This document shows, one piece after another, positions 1 to 9,729 of a stretch of DNA of 64,000 nucleotides. The notes below the pieces were generated by a model that had not been told where the DNA came from, searched no databases, and saw only the letters and a program-made list of their open reading frames with translations. The DNA comes from Polynucleobacter rarus (GTDB lineage Bacteria; Pseudomonadota; Gammaproteobacteria; Burkholderiales; Burkholderiaceae). Numbering within the stretch: the stretch's first letter is position 1; the number at the start of each line of letters is the position of its first letter. Position numbers and translations under genes: made by a program. Location: positions 319,290-383,289 of the forward strand of contig NZ_NTGB01000001.1 of the NCBI RefSeq assembly GCF_003072505.1. Direction: 5' to 3'.

Positions 1-2096
1 GTGTGCAAGAGATAGTGATTGGTATGGCCCATCGTGGTCGTTTAAATGTATTAGTGAATACATTAGGGAAAATGCCAACCGATTTGTTTGCCGAATTTGA
101 TCACACTGCACCAGAGGATTTACCTTCGGGCGATGTGAAATATCACCAAGGTTTCTCTAGCGATATTTCTACAGCTGGTGGTCCCGTTCATTTATCCTTA
201 GCTTTTAATCCTTCTCATTTAGAGATCGTAAATCCGGTGGTAGAAGGATCGGTTCGAGCAAGGATGGATCGCCGCGGCGACACGACGGGTAGCCAAGTGT
301 TGCCAGTCTTAGTTCACGGTGACGCTGCTATTGCTGGTCAAGGTGTTGTGCAAGAGACTTTAGCACTCTCAGAAGTTCGTGGTTATCACACCGGCGGTAC
401 GATTCATATAGTGATTAATAACCAAATCGGTTTTACTACTTCCGATCCACGCGACTTACGCTCTACTTTGTACTGTACTGACATTATGAAGACGATTGAG
501 TCACCAATTTTGCACGTGAATGGTGATGATCCTGAAGCAGTTGTTCTGGCTACTCAATTGGCGGTTGAATACCGTACTAAGTTCAGAAAAGATGTCATGA
601 TCGATCTCATTTGTTTCCGTAAGTTAGGTCACAATGAACAAGACACGCCGTCAATGACACAACCATTGATGTATAAAAAAATTGCCGCGCATCCTGGCAC
701 GAGAAAACTATACGCTGATAAATTAGAAGCGCAAGGTGTTATTCCAGCAGGTGGTGGTGATGACATGGTTAAAAAATACCGTGCCGAGTTAGAAGCTGGT
801 CAAAGAACATCCGATCCAGTATTAACGAACTTTAAAGGTAAATACGCAGTTGATTGGGCACCGTTTTTAAATCGAAAATGGACCGATAACGCAGAAACTG
901 CCATTCCACTCACGGAATGGAAGCGTTTAGCTGAAAAAATTACAACTTTACCCGCTGGCTTTAAGGCGCATCCATTAGTCGAAACCGTTTTACGTAATCG
1001 TGGTGCGATGGGACGTGGCGAGATTGGTGTCGATTGGGGAATGGGCGAGCACATGGCTTTCGCTTCCTTGGTTGCTAGTGGTTATCCAATTCGTTTGTCC
1101 GGTGAGGATAGTGGTCGCGGCACATTTACGCATCGCCATTCTGTCATCCATGATCAAGATCGCGAAAAGTGGGATACAGGCACTTATATTCCTTTGCAAC
1201 ACGTTGTCGAAGGACAAGCTAACTTTACTGTAATTGATTCGATTTTGTCAGAAGAGGCTGTGTTAGGTTTTGAATATGGTTATTCTTCTGCAGAGCCTAA
1301 TACTCTAACTATTTGGGAAGCACAATTTGGTGATTTTGCCAATGGTGCGCAGGTAGTAATCGATCAGTTTATCGCTTCTGGTGAAGTAAAGTGGGGCCGA
1401 GTAAATGGTTTAGTGATGATGTTGCCTCATGGTTATGAAGGTCAAGGTCCTGAGCATTCATCAGCTAGATTAGAGCGTTTCATGCAGTTGTGTGCGGATA
1501 TGAACATGCAAGTTGTTCAACCGACTACGGCATCACAAATTTTCCATTTGTTACGCCGTCAGATGATTCGTCCATTCCGTAAGCCTTTGATCATTATGAC
1601 GCCGAAGTCCTTGCTCAGGAACAAAGATGCAACTTCTGAAATTACTGAATTTACTAAAGGTGAATTCCATACCGTCATTCCAGAAAAAAATAAAGATGTA
1701 GTAGCCGCTAATGTTACAAGGATGATTATTTGTTCTGGTAAGGTATATTACGATTTGGTAAAAGCGCGCGAATCCAAAAAGTCTAAAGATGTTGCCATTA
1801 TTCGTGTGGAACAGTTGTATCCATTCCCACATAAAGCATTTGCAGCTGAGATCAAAAAATATCCAAATTTAACTGAGTTAGTTTGGTGTCAAGATGAGCC
1901 TCAGAACCAAGGAGCATGGTTCTTTATTCAACATAATATTTTTGAAAATATGAGCGAAGGTCAAAAGCTTGGTTATGCGGGACGCCCAGCGTCAGCTTCT
2001 CCAGCTTGTGGATATTCACATCTTCATCAAGAACAACAAAAGTCTTTAGTTGATACGGCATTCGCCAAACTCAAAGGCGTCAACATCACTAAATAA
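1..2096 (+). CDS. odhA: 2-oxoglutarate dehydrogenase E1 component, 5'-truncated by window edge
   Basis: Thiamine-diphosphate-dependent E1 subunit that decarboxylates 2-oxoglutarate and passes the succinyl group to the lipoyl arm of OdhB in the TCA cycle. The reading frame is open to base 1, so about 697 C-terminal residues of a roughly 950-residue protein are present and the start lies outside the window. Visible family signatures are MAHRGRLNVL near the beginning, the ThDP-binding stretch HTGGTIHIVINNQIGF, and HVNGDDPEAV. The C-terminal transketolase-like domain continues to the stop. It is followed 33 bases later by odhB and then lpdA, the usual E1-E2-E3 operon order. Nothing looks damaged. 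Confidence 0.97.
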   Translation, partial: VQEIVIGMAHRGRLNVLVNTLGKMPTDLFAEFDHTAPEDLPSGDVKYHQGFSSDISTAGGPVHLSLAFNPSHLEIVNPVVEGSVRARMDRRGDTTGSQVLPVLVHGDAAIAGQGVVQETLALSEVRGYHTGGTIHIVINNQIGFTTSDPRDLRSTLYCTDIMKTIESPILHVNGDDPEAVVLATQLAVEYRTKFRKDVMIDLICFRKLGHNEQDTPSMTQPLMYKKIAAHPGTRKLYADKLEAQGVIPAGGGDDMVKKYRAELEAGQRTSDPVLTNFKGKYAVDWAPFLNRKWTDNAETAIPLTEWKRLAEKITTLPAGFKAHPLVETVLRNRGAMGRGEIGVDWGMGEHMAFASLVASGYPIRLSGEDSGRGTFTHRHSVIHDQDREKWDTGTYIPLQHVVEGQANFTVIDSILSEEAVLGFEYGYSSAEPNTLTIWEAQFGDFANGAQVVIDQFIASGEVKWGRVNGLVMMLPHGYEGQGPEHSSARLERFMQLCADMNMQVVQPTTASQIFHLLRRQMIRPFRKPLIIMTPKSLLRNKDATSEITEFTKGEFHTVIPEKNKDVVAANVTRMIICSGKVYYDLVKARESKKSKDVAIIRVEQLYPFPHKAFAAEIKKYPNLTELVWCQDEPQNQGAWFFIQHNIFENMSEGQKLGYAGRPASASPACGYSHLHQEQQKSLVDTAFAKLKGVNITK

Positions 2097-2129
2097 GTAA
2101 TATAAATTAATACTATAAGGATTATCAGC

Positions 2130-3350
2130 ATGGCTACGTTTGATGTAAAAGTTCCTCAGTTGTCTGAGTCAGTTGCCGAAGCAACTTTATTACAGTGGAA
2201 GAAAAAACCGGGCGATATGGTTGCTCAAGATGAAATCTTGATCGAAATTGAAACGGATAAAGTTGTCTTAGAAGTACCAGCTCCATCAGCAGGTGTCTTG
2301 TCAGAAATTTTGATTGAAAGTGGTGGTTTAGTTGTTTCTGATCAAGTTATTGCAAAGATTGATAGCGATGCTAAAGCGGTGCCTGCATCTGCACCAACTG
2401 CCGCTTCTCCAGCTCTTCAAGCAGCAGCGCCAACGGCCGTTGTTGCACCATCTGGTTCTATTGCGATGCCGTCAGCTGCAAAAATTCTGGCTGAGAAAAA
2501 CATTGCTGCAAATCAAGTTGCTGGCAGTGGTAAAGATGGTCGTATCACGAAAGCGGATGCTCTCGGTGCAGGTTCAGCGCCTGCACCCGTAGTTGCTCCA
2601 GTTGTTCAGAAACAGGCTTCTGCTCCGGCAGTGCAAGTACCGATGGGTGATCGTCCAGAAGAGCGTGTTCCAATGAGTCGCTTACGCGCAAGAATTGCAC
2701 AGCGCCTGATCGAATCCCAGTCAACGAATGCCATCTTGACAACGTTTAATGAAGTCAATATGGCACCAGTCATTAGTATGCGTAACAAATATAAAGATAT
2801 ATTTGAAAAAGAGCATGGAGCAAAGTTAGGATTTATGTCTTTCTTTGTGAAAGCTGCAGTACATGCTTTGAAGAAATACCCAATCCTTAATGCTTCTGTT
2901 GATGGCAATGACATTGTGTACCACGGCTATTTTGACATCGGTATTGCAGTTGGTTCACCGCGTGGTTTGGTTGTGCCAATTTTGCGTAACTGTGATCAGA
3001 TGAGTCTTGCTGAAATTGAGAAAAAAATCTCAGAATACGGTGCCAAAGCACGCGACGGTAAATTAACGCTGGAAGACTTAACTGGCGGAACATTCTCTAT
3101 TTCAAACGGCGGTATTTTTGGTTCTATGCTGTCAACACCGATTATCAACCCACCTCAGTCAGCGATTTTGGGAATTCATGCAACCAAGGATCGTGCGGTC
3201 GTGGAAGATGGTCAAATTGTGATCCGTCCGATGAATTACTTGGCCTTGTCTTATGATCACCGCATTATTGATGGTCGTGAAGCGGTACTCGGTTTAGTTG
3301 CGATGAAAGAAGCGTTAGAAGATCCTTCACGCCTTTTACTCGAAATTTAA
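2130..3350 (+). CDS. odhB: 2-oxoglutarate dehydrogenase E2, dihydrolipoyl succinyltransferase
   Basis: E2 core of the 2-oxoglutarate dehydrogenase complex; it transfers the succinyl group from lipoate to CoA. 406 residues. The N-terminal lipoyl domain carries the modified lysine in ETDKVVLEV (about residue 43). An Ala/Pro-rich linker follows, then a peripheral-subunit-binding domain (about 115-150, [11 protein letters not shown]) and the catalytic domain ending with the active-site motif [11 protein letters not shown]. The start ATG is preceded by an AAGGATT-type ribosome binding site. It lies between odhA and lpdA in a presumed operon. Length and domains match the family. Confidence 0.97.
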   Translation: MATFDVKVPQLSESVAEATLLQWKKKPGDMVAQDEILIEIETDKVVLEVPAPSAGVLSEILIESGGLVVSDQVIAKIDSDAKAVPASAPTAASPALQAAAPTAVVAPSGSIAMPSAAKILAEKNIAANQVAGSGKDGRITKADALGAGSAPAPVVAPVVQKQASAPAVQVPMGDRPEERVPMSRLRARIAQRLIESQSTNAILTTFNEVNMAPVISMRNKYKDIFEKEHGAKLGFMSFFVKAAVHALKKYPILNASVDGNDIVYHGYFDIGIAVGSPRGLVVPILRNCDQMSLAEIEKKISEYGAKARDGKLTLEDLTGGTFSISNGGIFGSMLSTPIINPPQSAILGIHATKDRAVVEDGQIVIRPMNYLALSYDHRIIDGREAVLGLVAMKEALEDPSRLLLEI

Positions 3351-3372
3351 TCACTGTTAAGAAAGTTTGCAT

Positions 3373-4812
3373 ATGAGTCAAGAATTTGACGTTTTAGTTA
3401 TTGGTGCCGGTCCTGGTGGCTATATTGCTGCTATTCGTGCTGCTCAATTAGGTTTTAAAGTAGCATGTGCAGAAGGAAATGCATATGATGATCCCAAAGG
3501 TGAACCACGCTTGGGCGGTACTTGCTTGAACGTTGGTTGTATTCCTTCTAAGGCTTTACTCGCTTCTTCTGAAGAGTATGAGAATGTTGGTCACCACCTC
3601 GGGTCTCACGGTATTTCTGTGAAAGAACTGTCCCTTGATGTGACAAAGATGGTTGGACGCAAAAATGATATCGTCACCAAAATGACTGGTGGCGTTGCTT
3701 ATTTGTTCAAGAAAAATAAAATTACTTTGCTCAAAGGTTATGCCTCTTTTAAGGCGAAAGAAGGTGATCGATATCAAGTCGAAATCACTGGCAAAGACGC
3801 GGGTCTTGTGAGTGCTAAGCAAGTCATCATTGCTACAGGTTCAAAAGCGCGTCACCTACCAGGCATTAAAGTTGATAACAAATTGATTTGTGACAATGAA
3901 GGTGGTTTACAGTTTGATGCGGTGCCTAAAAATTTAGGCGTTATTGGTGCCGGTGTGATTGGTCTTGAGCTCGGTTCTGTTTGGAGACGACTCGGCTCTG
4001 ATGTAACAATTTTAGAAGCAATGCCAAGCTTCTTGGGCGCGTGTGACACAGGTGTTGCCAATGAAGCCAAAAAACTTTTCACGAAGCAAGGCCTCAAATT
4101 TAATTTAGGGGTGAAAATTGAGAGCGTGGTTGCTGGCAAAAACAATGTCAAGATTAGCTATGCCGATGATCAAGGTAATGCACAGTCGCTCGTGGTGGAT
4201 CGCTTAATCGTTTCAGTAGGAAGAGTGCCGAATACGGAGAACTTAAACCTAGAAGCGATTGGTCTAAAAACGGATGAGCGTGGCTTTATTCCAGTTGATG
4301 ATCATACCTGCGCGACAGCCGCTGCTGGTGTGTACGCAATTGGTGATGTGATTCGTGGTCCGATGCTTGCACACAAAGCAGAAGACGAAGGTGTGTTAGT
4401 CGCTGAAGTCATGGCTGGTCAAAAGCCACATATCGATTACAACTGTATTCCTTGGGTCATCTATACTTCTCCAGAAATTGCTTGGGTTGGTAAAACAGAA
4501 CAACAATTGAAAGCAGAGGGTCGTGCTTATAAGCCAGGTCAATTCCCATTTGCTGCGAATGGCCGGGCTTTAGGGATGGGTGCAAGTGACGGTTTTGTGA
4601 AAATCTTAGCCGATGCGACGACAGATGAAATTTTAGGCGTGCATATTATTGCCTCAGCAGCTTCAGACTTAATTGCTGAAGCAGTTGTTGCGATGGAGTT
4701 TAAGGCTGCTGCGGAGGATATCGCTAGAGTTTGCCATCCTCATCCAAGTCTTTCAGAAGTGATGCGTGAAGCAGCTTTGGCAGCGACGGATAATCGTGCC
4801 TTGAATTTCTAA
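3373..4812 (+). CDS. lpdA: Dihydrolipoyl dehydrogenase (E3)
   Basis: FAD-dependent E3 subunit that reoxidises dihydrolipoamide with NAD+. 479 residues from the ATG at 3373; an in-frame TTG six bases earlier is possible but lies too close to the AAGAAAG ribosome binding site. The N-terminal FAD-binding motif VIGAGPGGYIAA is followed by the redox-active disulfide motif GGTCLNVGCIPSK, an NAD-binding GAGVIGLELGSVW, and the C-terminal dimerisation domain with the catalytic His-Glu region HPHPSLSEVM. Last of the odhA-odhB-lpdA set; zapE follows 11 bases later, so it may be co-transcribed. Confidence 0.97.
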   Translation: MSQEFDVLVIGAGPGGYIAAIRAAQLGFKVACAEGNAYDDPKGEPRLGGTCLNVGCIPSKALLASSEEYENVGHHLGSHGISVKELSLDVTKMVGRKNDIVTKMTGGVAYLFKKNKITLLKGYASFKAKEGDRYQVEITGKDAGLVSAKQVIIATGSKARHLPGIKVDNKLICDNEGGLQFDAVPKNLGVIGAGVIGLELGSVWRRLGSDVTILEAMPSFLGACDTGVANEAKKLFTKQGLKFNLGVKIESVVAGKNNVKISYADDQGNAQSLVVDRLIVSVGRVPNTENLNLEAIGLKTDERGFIPVDDHTCATAAAGVYAIGDVIRGPMLAHKAEDEGVLVAEVMAGQKPHIDYNCIPWVIYTSPEIAWVGKTEQQLKAEGRAYKPGQFPFAANGRALGMGASDGFVKILADATTDEILGVHIIASAASDLIAEAVVAMEFKAAAEDIARVCHPHPSLSEVMREAALAATDNRALNF

Positions 4813-4823
4813 AAGTTGTATTA

Positions 4824-5927
4824 ATGCGCGTTACAGATTTATATCACCAGTCTTTAGAAAAAAAAGGATATTCGAGCGATGCAGCCCAAGAGGCTGCAAT
4901 TGCTCGTCTGCAGGTAGCTCAAGACGCATGGGAATCCTTTCCAGCAAAGAGTTCTGGTATTTTTGCTAAGTTTAGAAGCCAAAACAATCCTCCACCCAAG
5001 GGCGTTTATTTTTGGGGCGGGGTTGGGCGTGGAAAGTCCTTTATCATGGACTCCTTTTATGATGCCATCCAAATTCAGAAAAAAACTCGTCTGCATTTCC
5101 ATGAGTTCATGCGGGAAGTGCATCGCGAACTCCAAGACTTAAGAGGGCATGCCGATCCACTTGAGATTTTAGGAAAAAAAATAGGTCAGAAATATAGTCT
5201 CATCTGCTTTGATGAGTTTCACGTCAGTGATATTGCGGATGCGATGATTCTGTATCGTTTGTTGGATGCATTATTCAAGAATAATGTGCAATTTATCATG
5301 ACTTCCAATTACCGTCCGGATAAGCTTTATCCAGACGGCCTGCATCGAGACCGGATTTTACCTGCCATCCAATTATTAGAAGAAAAGCTCGACATCGTTA
5401 ACGTAGACGCTGGAGTTGACTACAGAAAAGTCTTAATGGATCAAGTGCAAGTTTATTTATATCCTTTGAGTCCTGAAGTAGATCTTGAGTTAGTCAAAAC
5501 CTTTGATAGTTTGGCGGGTGCCCACACTGATGAAGCAAAGGAGCTGCATATCGAAAATCGCGTTATTCCATGTAAACGCAGGGCTGGTGGAATTGCTTGG
5601 TTTGATTTTCAGACTTTATGTGGTGGACCTCGCTCGCAAAATGATTATTTAGAAATTGCCGAAATGTTTCATTCGGTCATCTTGAGTGATATCCCAATGA
5701 TGACACCAAGGATGTCGAGTGAGGCAAGACGATTTACTTGGGTGATTGATGTCTTTTATGACCACAAAATTAAGTTAATTATGTCCGCAGAAGTAGAAGC
5801 ACATGCTTTATATGTTGAAGGACAAATGGCTAATGAGTTTCATCGTACCGTTTCAAGAATTATTGAAATGCAGTCCAAAGAGTATTTAGCTGCACCTAGA
5901 AGAATTGTTGATACTTCTTTGACCTAA
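4824..5927 (+). CDS. zapE: ZapE/AFG1-family cell-division ATPase
   Basis: AFG1-like AAA-type ATPase. In E. coli ZapE associates with the FtsZ ring and is needed under some stress conditions. 367 residues. Walker A is GVGRGKS (about residue 66). The region around ICFDEFHVSDIADAMIL holds Walker B and the family-specific segment, and TSNYRPDKLYPDGLHR is typical of the group. It is spaced 11 bases from lpdA. This order (odh genes then an AFG1 ATPase) is common in Burkholderiaceae. No damage seen. Family assignment is strong; the physiological role in this organism is inferred. Confidence 0.92.
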   Translation: MRVTDLYHQSLEKKGYSSDAAQEAAIARLQVAQDAWESFPAKSSGIFAKFRSQNNPPPKGVYFWGGVGRGKSFIMDSFYDAIQIQKKTRLHFHEFMREVHRELQDLRGHADPLEILGKKIGQKYSLICFDEFHVSDIADAMILYRLLDALFKNNVQFIMTSNYRPDKLYPDGLHRDRILPAIQLLEEKLDIVNVDAGVDYRKVLMDQVQVYLYPLSPEVDLELVKTFDSLAGAHTDEAKELHIENRVIPCKRRAGGIAWFDFQTLCGGPRSQNDYLEIAEMFHSVILSDIPMMTPRMSSEARRFTWVIDVFYDHKIKLIMSAEVEAHALYVEGQMANEFHRTVSRIIEMQSKEYLAAPRRIVDTSLT

Positions 5928-6102
5928 TGCTTTAGCCGTTAGGGGGAATACTAACAATCCATAGTTCTATCTCATTGAAATTGATAAATTAATTTCTAAA
6001 CTGCTGACAAAAGCACTTTATTTAGATAGTCTGATGGAACTTTAAATCATTGTTCGGTAATTTTCTTGCCAAGATTTGATGCAAAACCATTAAAATAAGT
6101 CA

Positions 6103-6948
6103 ATGAACATTACAAATGCCGATTTACACTGCCATTCGGTAGTATCAGATGGCACTCTTTCTCCGGAAGATTTAGCAATCCGGGCGCAAACGAATGGCGT
6201 AGAGCTTTGGTCGCTCACCGATCACGATGTGATTGGTGGTCAAGCACGGGCTCAAAAGGCAGCAATTGATCTGGGTATGAAGTATGTTAGCGGTGTTGAA
6301 ATCTCGGTGAGTTGGATGGATCAAACCATTCATATTGTTGGCCTAGGAATTAATCCTGAGCATGAAGGCTTGGTGGCCGGCTTACTGCAAACAAGGGACG
6401 GCAGAGTAGCGCGTGGCAAGTTAATGGCTGATCAACTTGCAAAAGTCGGTGTGCCTGATGCTTACGAAGGGGCGATGCAATTTTGTGGCAATCCAGAGTT
6501 ATTATCCCGTACTCATTTTGCGCGGTTTTTAGTTGATCAAGAGGTTTGTAAGGATATCGAAGAGGTGTTTACCAGATTTTTGACACCTGGTAAGCCTGGT
6601 TATGTTGAGCATGCTTGGGCTACTTTACGAGAGGCTGTTACTTGGATTACAACGGCTGGGGGGGTGGCCGTGATTGCCCATCCTGGACGGTACCGACTCA
6701 CTGAATTACAAAAAGATGAGATGTATAAATCATTTAAAGAGTTTGGTGGTCAAGGAATTGAGGTCGTTACGGGGAGTCATGCCCCCTATCAATATCATGA
6801 GTATGAAAAAGTAGCTTTACGCTATGGATTTTATGCTTCTAGGGGTTCTGATTTTCATTCACCAGATGAGAGTCACACAGATTTAGGTACACTTCCAATG
6901 TTACCTACTTCATTAAAACCAGTTTGGTCATTATTCAACTTTAATTAA
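6103..6948 (+). CDS. PHP-domain phosphoesterase (YciV/RNase AM type)
   Basis: Polymerase-and-histidinol-phosphatase fold metal-dependent phosphoesterase of the TrpH/YciV group; the E. coli member acts as a 5'-3' exonuclease on RNA ends and 3',5'-bisphosphonucleotides. 281 residues. Metal ligands are visible as DLHCHSVVSDG (residues 6-16), SLTDHDV, the conserved E of SGVEIS, AHPGRY and, near the C-terminus, GSDFHSP. The gene is preceded by a 175-base gap without a gene and followed only 2 bases later by trpS, suggesting one transcript. Whether the substrate is RNA or small nucleotides cannot be read from the sequence. Confidence 0.85.
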   Translation: MNITNADLHCHSVVSDGTLSPEDLAIRAQTNGVELWSLTDHDVIGGQARAQKAAIDLGMKYVSGVEISVSWMDQTIHIVGLGINPEHEGLVAGLLQTRDGRVARGKLMADQLAKVGVPDAYEGAMQFCGNPELLSRTHFARFLVDQEVCKDIEEVFTRFLTPGKPGYVEHAWATLREAVTWITTAGGVAVIAHPGRYRLTELQKDEMYKSFKEFGGQGIEVVTGSHAPYQYHEYEKVALRYGFYASRGSDFHSPDESHTDLGTLPMLPTSLKPVWSLFNFN

Positions 6949-6950
6949 TT

Positions 6951-8153
6951 ATGTTTGCTGAACGCGTTATTTCTGGAATGCGCCCGACGGGCTCCTTGCA
7001 CCTTGGTCATTATCACGGGGTTCTTAAAAATTGGATTCGTTTGCAATCCGAATATCCCTGCTTTTTCTTTGTAGCAGATTGGCATGCTTTAACCACGCAT
7101 TACGACAGTCCAGAGATTATTGAAGCTTCAGTTTGGGATATGGTAGTTGACTGGCTTGCAGCCGGCGTTGACCCAACCCAAAGCACCTTATTTATTCAAA
7201 GCCGTGTGCCTGAACATGCGGAATTGTTCTTACTCCTCTCGATGGGCACTCCTTTGGGATGGTTAGAGCGGGTGCCAACCTATAAAGATCAGATCGAAAA
7301 ACTCAAAGAAAAAGATTTACAGACCTATGGCTTTTTAGGTTATCCCTTGTTACAAGCGGCCGATATTTTAATGTACCGTGCCCAGCAGGTTCCCGTTGGC
7401 GAAGATCAAATCCCTCACGTAGAAATGACGCGTGAAGTTGCTAGACGTTTTAACCATCTCTACGGACGTGAAGCTGGTTTCGAAGAAAAGGCGATGATCG
7501 CCGCTAAAAAGCTCAGCGGTAAAAGAACCAAACTTTATCTAGAAGCTAGAACTGCTTTTCAGGAGAAGGGCGATCAAGAAGCCCTTGAAACAGCCAAAGC
7601 CATTGTGCATGAAGATCAAAGTTTATCGATGGGTGATCGTGAAAGATTGTTTGGCTATCTTGAAGGTTCCAGAAGAATTATCCTGGTTGAACCACAGGCC
7701 TTACTAACGCCAGCATCCAAAATGCCTGGCCTAGATGGTCAAAAGATGTCTAAATCGTATCAAAATACAATCTCTATGCGGGAAAGCGAAGAGTCTATCA
7801 CTAAAAAAGTGAAGACGATGCCCACCGATCCAGCGCGCGTAAGAAGAACCGATCCAGGAAATCCAAAGCATTGTCCAGTTTGGCAATTGCACGAAGTCTA
7901 CTCGGAAGAGACGACCAAAGCTTGGGTGCAAAGTGGTTGTCAGAGTGCGGGTATTGGTTGTATTGAATGTAAAGAGCCTTTAATAAAAAGTATTTTAGTA
8001 GAGCAGCAACCCATGCTAGAAAGAGCTCAAAAGTATTTGGATGATCCTAGTTTGTTAAGGGCAATTATTGCGGATGGTTGTGATAATGCTCGTAAAGTTG
8101 CACAAGAAACGATGCGAGATGTGCGCGAGGCGATGGGTCTTGATTACTCATAG
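6951..8153 (+). CDS. trpS: Tryptophanyl-tRNA synthetase
   Basis: Class I aminoacyl-tRNA synthetase charging tRNA-Trp. 400 residues, longer than the roughly 330-residue E. coli enzyme, as in many betaproteobacterial TrpS proteins. The HIGH-type motif is SLHLGHYHG near residue 15 and the KMSKS loop is GQKMSKSYQN near residue 263. The C-terminal part has extra cysteines (CQSAGIGCIECKEP) expected in the longer form. The ATG follows the stop of the upstream PHP gene by 2 bases, and the 3' end overlaps or abuts the next gene, a methyltransferase, so the genes are probably translationally coupled. Confidence 0.95.
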   Translation: MFAERVISGMRPTGSLHLGHYHGVLKNWIRLQSEYPCFFFVADWHALTTHYDSPEIIEASVWDMVVDWLAAGVDPTQSTLFIQSRVPEHAELFLLLSMGTPLGWLERVPTYKDQIEKLKEKDLQTYGFLGYPLLQAADILMYRAQQVPVGEDQIPHVEMTREVARRFNHLYGREAGFEEKAMIAAKKLSGKRTKLYLEARTAFQEKGDQEALETAKAIVHEDQSLSMGDRERLFGYLEGSRRIILVEPQALLTPASKMPGLDGQKMSKSYQNTISMRESEESITKKVKTMPTDPARVRRTDPGNPKHCPVWQLHEVYSEETTKAWVQSGCQSAGIGCIECKEPLIKSILVEQQPMLERAQKYLDDPSLLRAIIADGCDNARKVAQETMRDVREAMGLDYS

Positions 8154-8730
8154 TAGTGTTGCTCCTTCAGATTGGGTGAAGAGGTTTATTTCTTTAATTC
8201 CTAAAACTGAGCAAGGTTTTGTTCTAGATTTGGCTTGTGGTAGTGGGCGTCATAGCAAGTTAGCTTTGGAGTTAGGTTATCAAGTCCTTGCAATCGATTT
8301 AAACACCAGCCCAATCTTAGAGCTGAAGCACTCCTTACCTATTCATTTGCAAAATCACCTACACGTTCTTGAGCTAGATTTAGAACAGGCTGATTTTCCG
8401 TTACTACCAGATGCATATCCAATTGATGGCATCATGGTGACAAACTATCTTTATCGTCCGCATATCCAACAGTTACTCGACCTAATATTACCTAGCGGTG
8501 TCATCATTTATGAAACTTTTGCGTTAGGTAATGAACGGTTCGGTAAGCCTTCCAATCCTGCATTTTTGTTACAAAAGGATGAGTTGTGGCAATATATGCA
8601 AGCACGGAGTGATTATTCGGTCGTTTCTTTTGAGCAGGGTTATTTGGAAAGGCCAAAACCTGCAATGATTCAAAGGATTTGTGCTGTAAAGCAAAACCTC
8701 ATTGGGCTACAATTACAAAATGAATATTAA
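8140..8730 (+). CDS. Class I SAM-dependent methyltransferase
   Basis: Small methyltransferase of about 196 residues. The SAM-binding motif I is VLDLACGSGRHS, followed by the acidic residue of motif II in VLAIDLNTSP. The substrate is unknown. The start is uncertain: I chose TTG at 8140, nine bases after a GAGG ribosome binding site, giving the N-terminus MITHSSVAPSDW; ATG at 8119 in the same frame is the alternative. Either start lies inside the trpS 3' end, and the 3' end overlaps the dapA start, so this gene sits in a chain of overlapping reading frames. Tellurite-resistance TehB-like proteins share the fold, but no specific role is claimed. Confidence 0.8.
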   Translation: MITHSSVAPSDWVKRFISLIPKTEQGFVLDLACGSGRHSKLALELGYQVLAIDLNTSPILELKHSLPIHLQNHLHVLELDLEQADFPLLPDAYPIDGIMVTNYLYRPHIQQLLDLILPSGVIIYETFALGNERFGKPSNPAFLLQKDELWQYMQARSDYSVVSFEQGYLERPKPAMIQRICAVKQNLIGLQLQNEY

Positions 8731-9646
8731 AGAACTTTATCCAAATTTACCTATCTTAGGTAGTATTGTTGCCATCGCCACGCCAATGTTGGCCGATGGT
8801 AAATTAGATTTGCCAAGTCTGAAGTCTTTACTTGACTGGCATGTTGAGCAAGGTACTCACGGTATTGTGATTGTTGGCACCTCTGGAGAGTCACCCACGG
8901 TCAATGTTGAGGAACATAGTGAACTTATTAAAGTAGCAGTTGAGCATATTGCTGGGCGCATACCTGTCATTGCAGGAACTGGCGGAAATTCCACTTTAGA
9001 AGCAATTGAATTGACTGCTTTTGCGAAAAGCGTTGGGGCTGATGCTTCCTTACAGGTAGTTCCTTACTACAACAAACCCACTCAAGAAGGAATGTATCAA
9101 CACTTCAAAACGATTGCAGAAAAAGTCGATTTACCAGTGATTTTGTATAACGTGCCTGGCAGAACTGTAGCCGATATGAGTAATGCGACGATTTTAAGAT
9201 TGGCGCAAGTTCCTGGAATCAATGGCTTAAAAGATGCAACTGGAAATTTAGAAAGAGTCTGTGATTTAATCAACGCTTTAAAGCGCCAAGGGAGCGATCA
9301 TTTCGCGGTCTTCTCAGGCGATGATTTAACTGCCATCTTTTTAATGTTGATGGGTGGTCATGGTAATATTTCTGTAACCGCCAATATTGCCCCAAAGGAA
9401 ATGTCTTTATTGTGTGAAGCGGCGATTCAAGGCGATTTAATAACGGCTAAAGCTATTCACTTAAAGTTGTTAAAACTACATCAATTAATGTTTGTTGAAC
9501 CCAATCCAATCCCTGTCAAATGGGCGTTACATGAAATGGGTAAAATAGATTCAGGTATTCGTCTGCCTTTATTGCCGATGTCTGTTTCATTAAGAGAGAA
9601 TCTTAAAAACGAACTAATTCAAGTAGGATTAATTAAAGCTGATTAA
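8720..9646 (+). CDS. dapA: 4-hydroxy-tetrahydrodipicolinate synthase
   Basis: Condenses pyruvate and aspartate semialdehyde in the diaminopimelate/lysine pathway. 308 residues from the ATG at 8720. The TIM-barrel signatures are GTSGESPTV (pyruvate binding), YYNKPTQEGMYQH with the catalytic Tyr, LYNVPGRT, and GLKDATGN carrying the Schiff-base lysine. The start overlaps the last 11 bases of the methyltransferase gene. bamC follows 83 bases downstream, the dapA-bamC neighbourhood seen in many proteobacteria. lysC (28560), catalysing the first step of the same pathway, is in the same window but not linked. Confidence 0.96.
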   Translation: MNIKELYPNLPILGSIVAIATPMLADGKLDLPSLKSLLDWHVEQGTHGIVIVGTSGESPTVNVEEHSELIKVAVEHIAGRIPVIAGTGGNSTLEAIELTAFAKSVGADASLQVVPYYNKPTQEGMYQHFKTIAEKVDLPVILYNVPGRTVADMSNATILRLAQVPGINGLKDATGNLERVCDLINALKRQGSDHFAVFSGDDLTAIFLMLMGGHGNISVTANIAPKEMSLLCEAAIQGDLITAKAIHLKLLKLHQLMFVEPNPIPVKWALHEMGKIDSGIRLPLLPMSVSLRENLKNELIQVGLIKAD

Positions 9647-9729
9647 ACTCAGTTTCGATCGAACTTGTCATGTTTTAAAGAAATCGTATCAATAATTAAT
9701 ACTCGCAAACTATGAAAAGAGAATTTTTA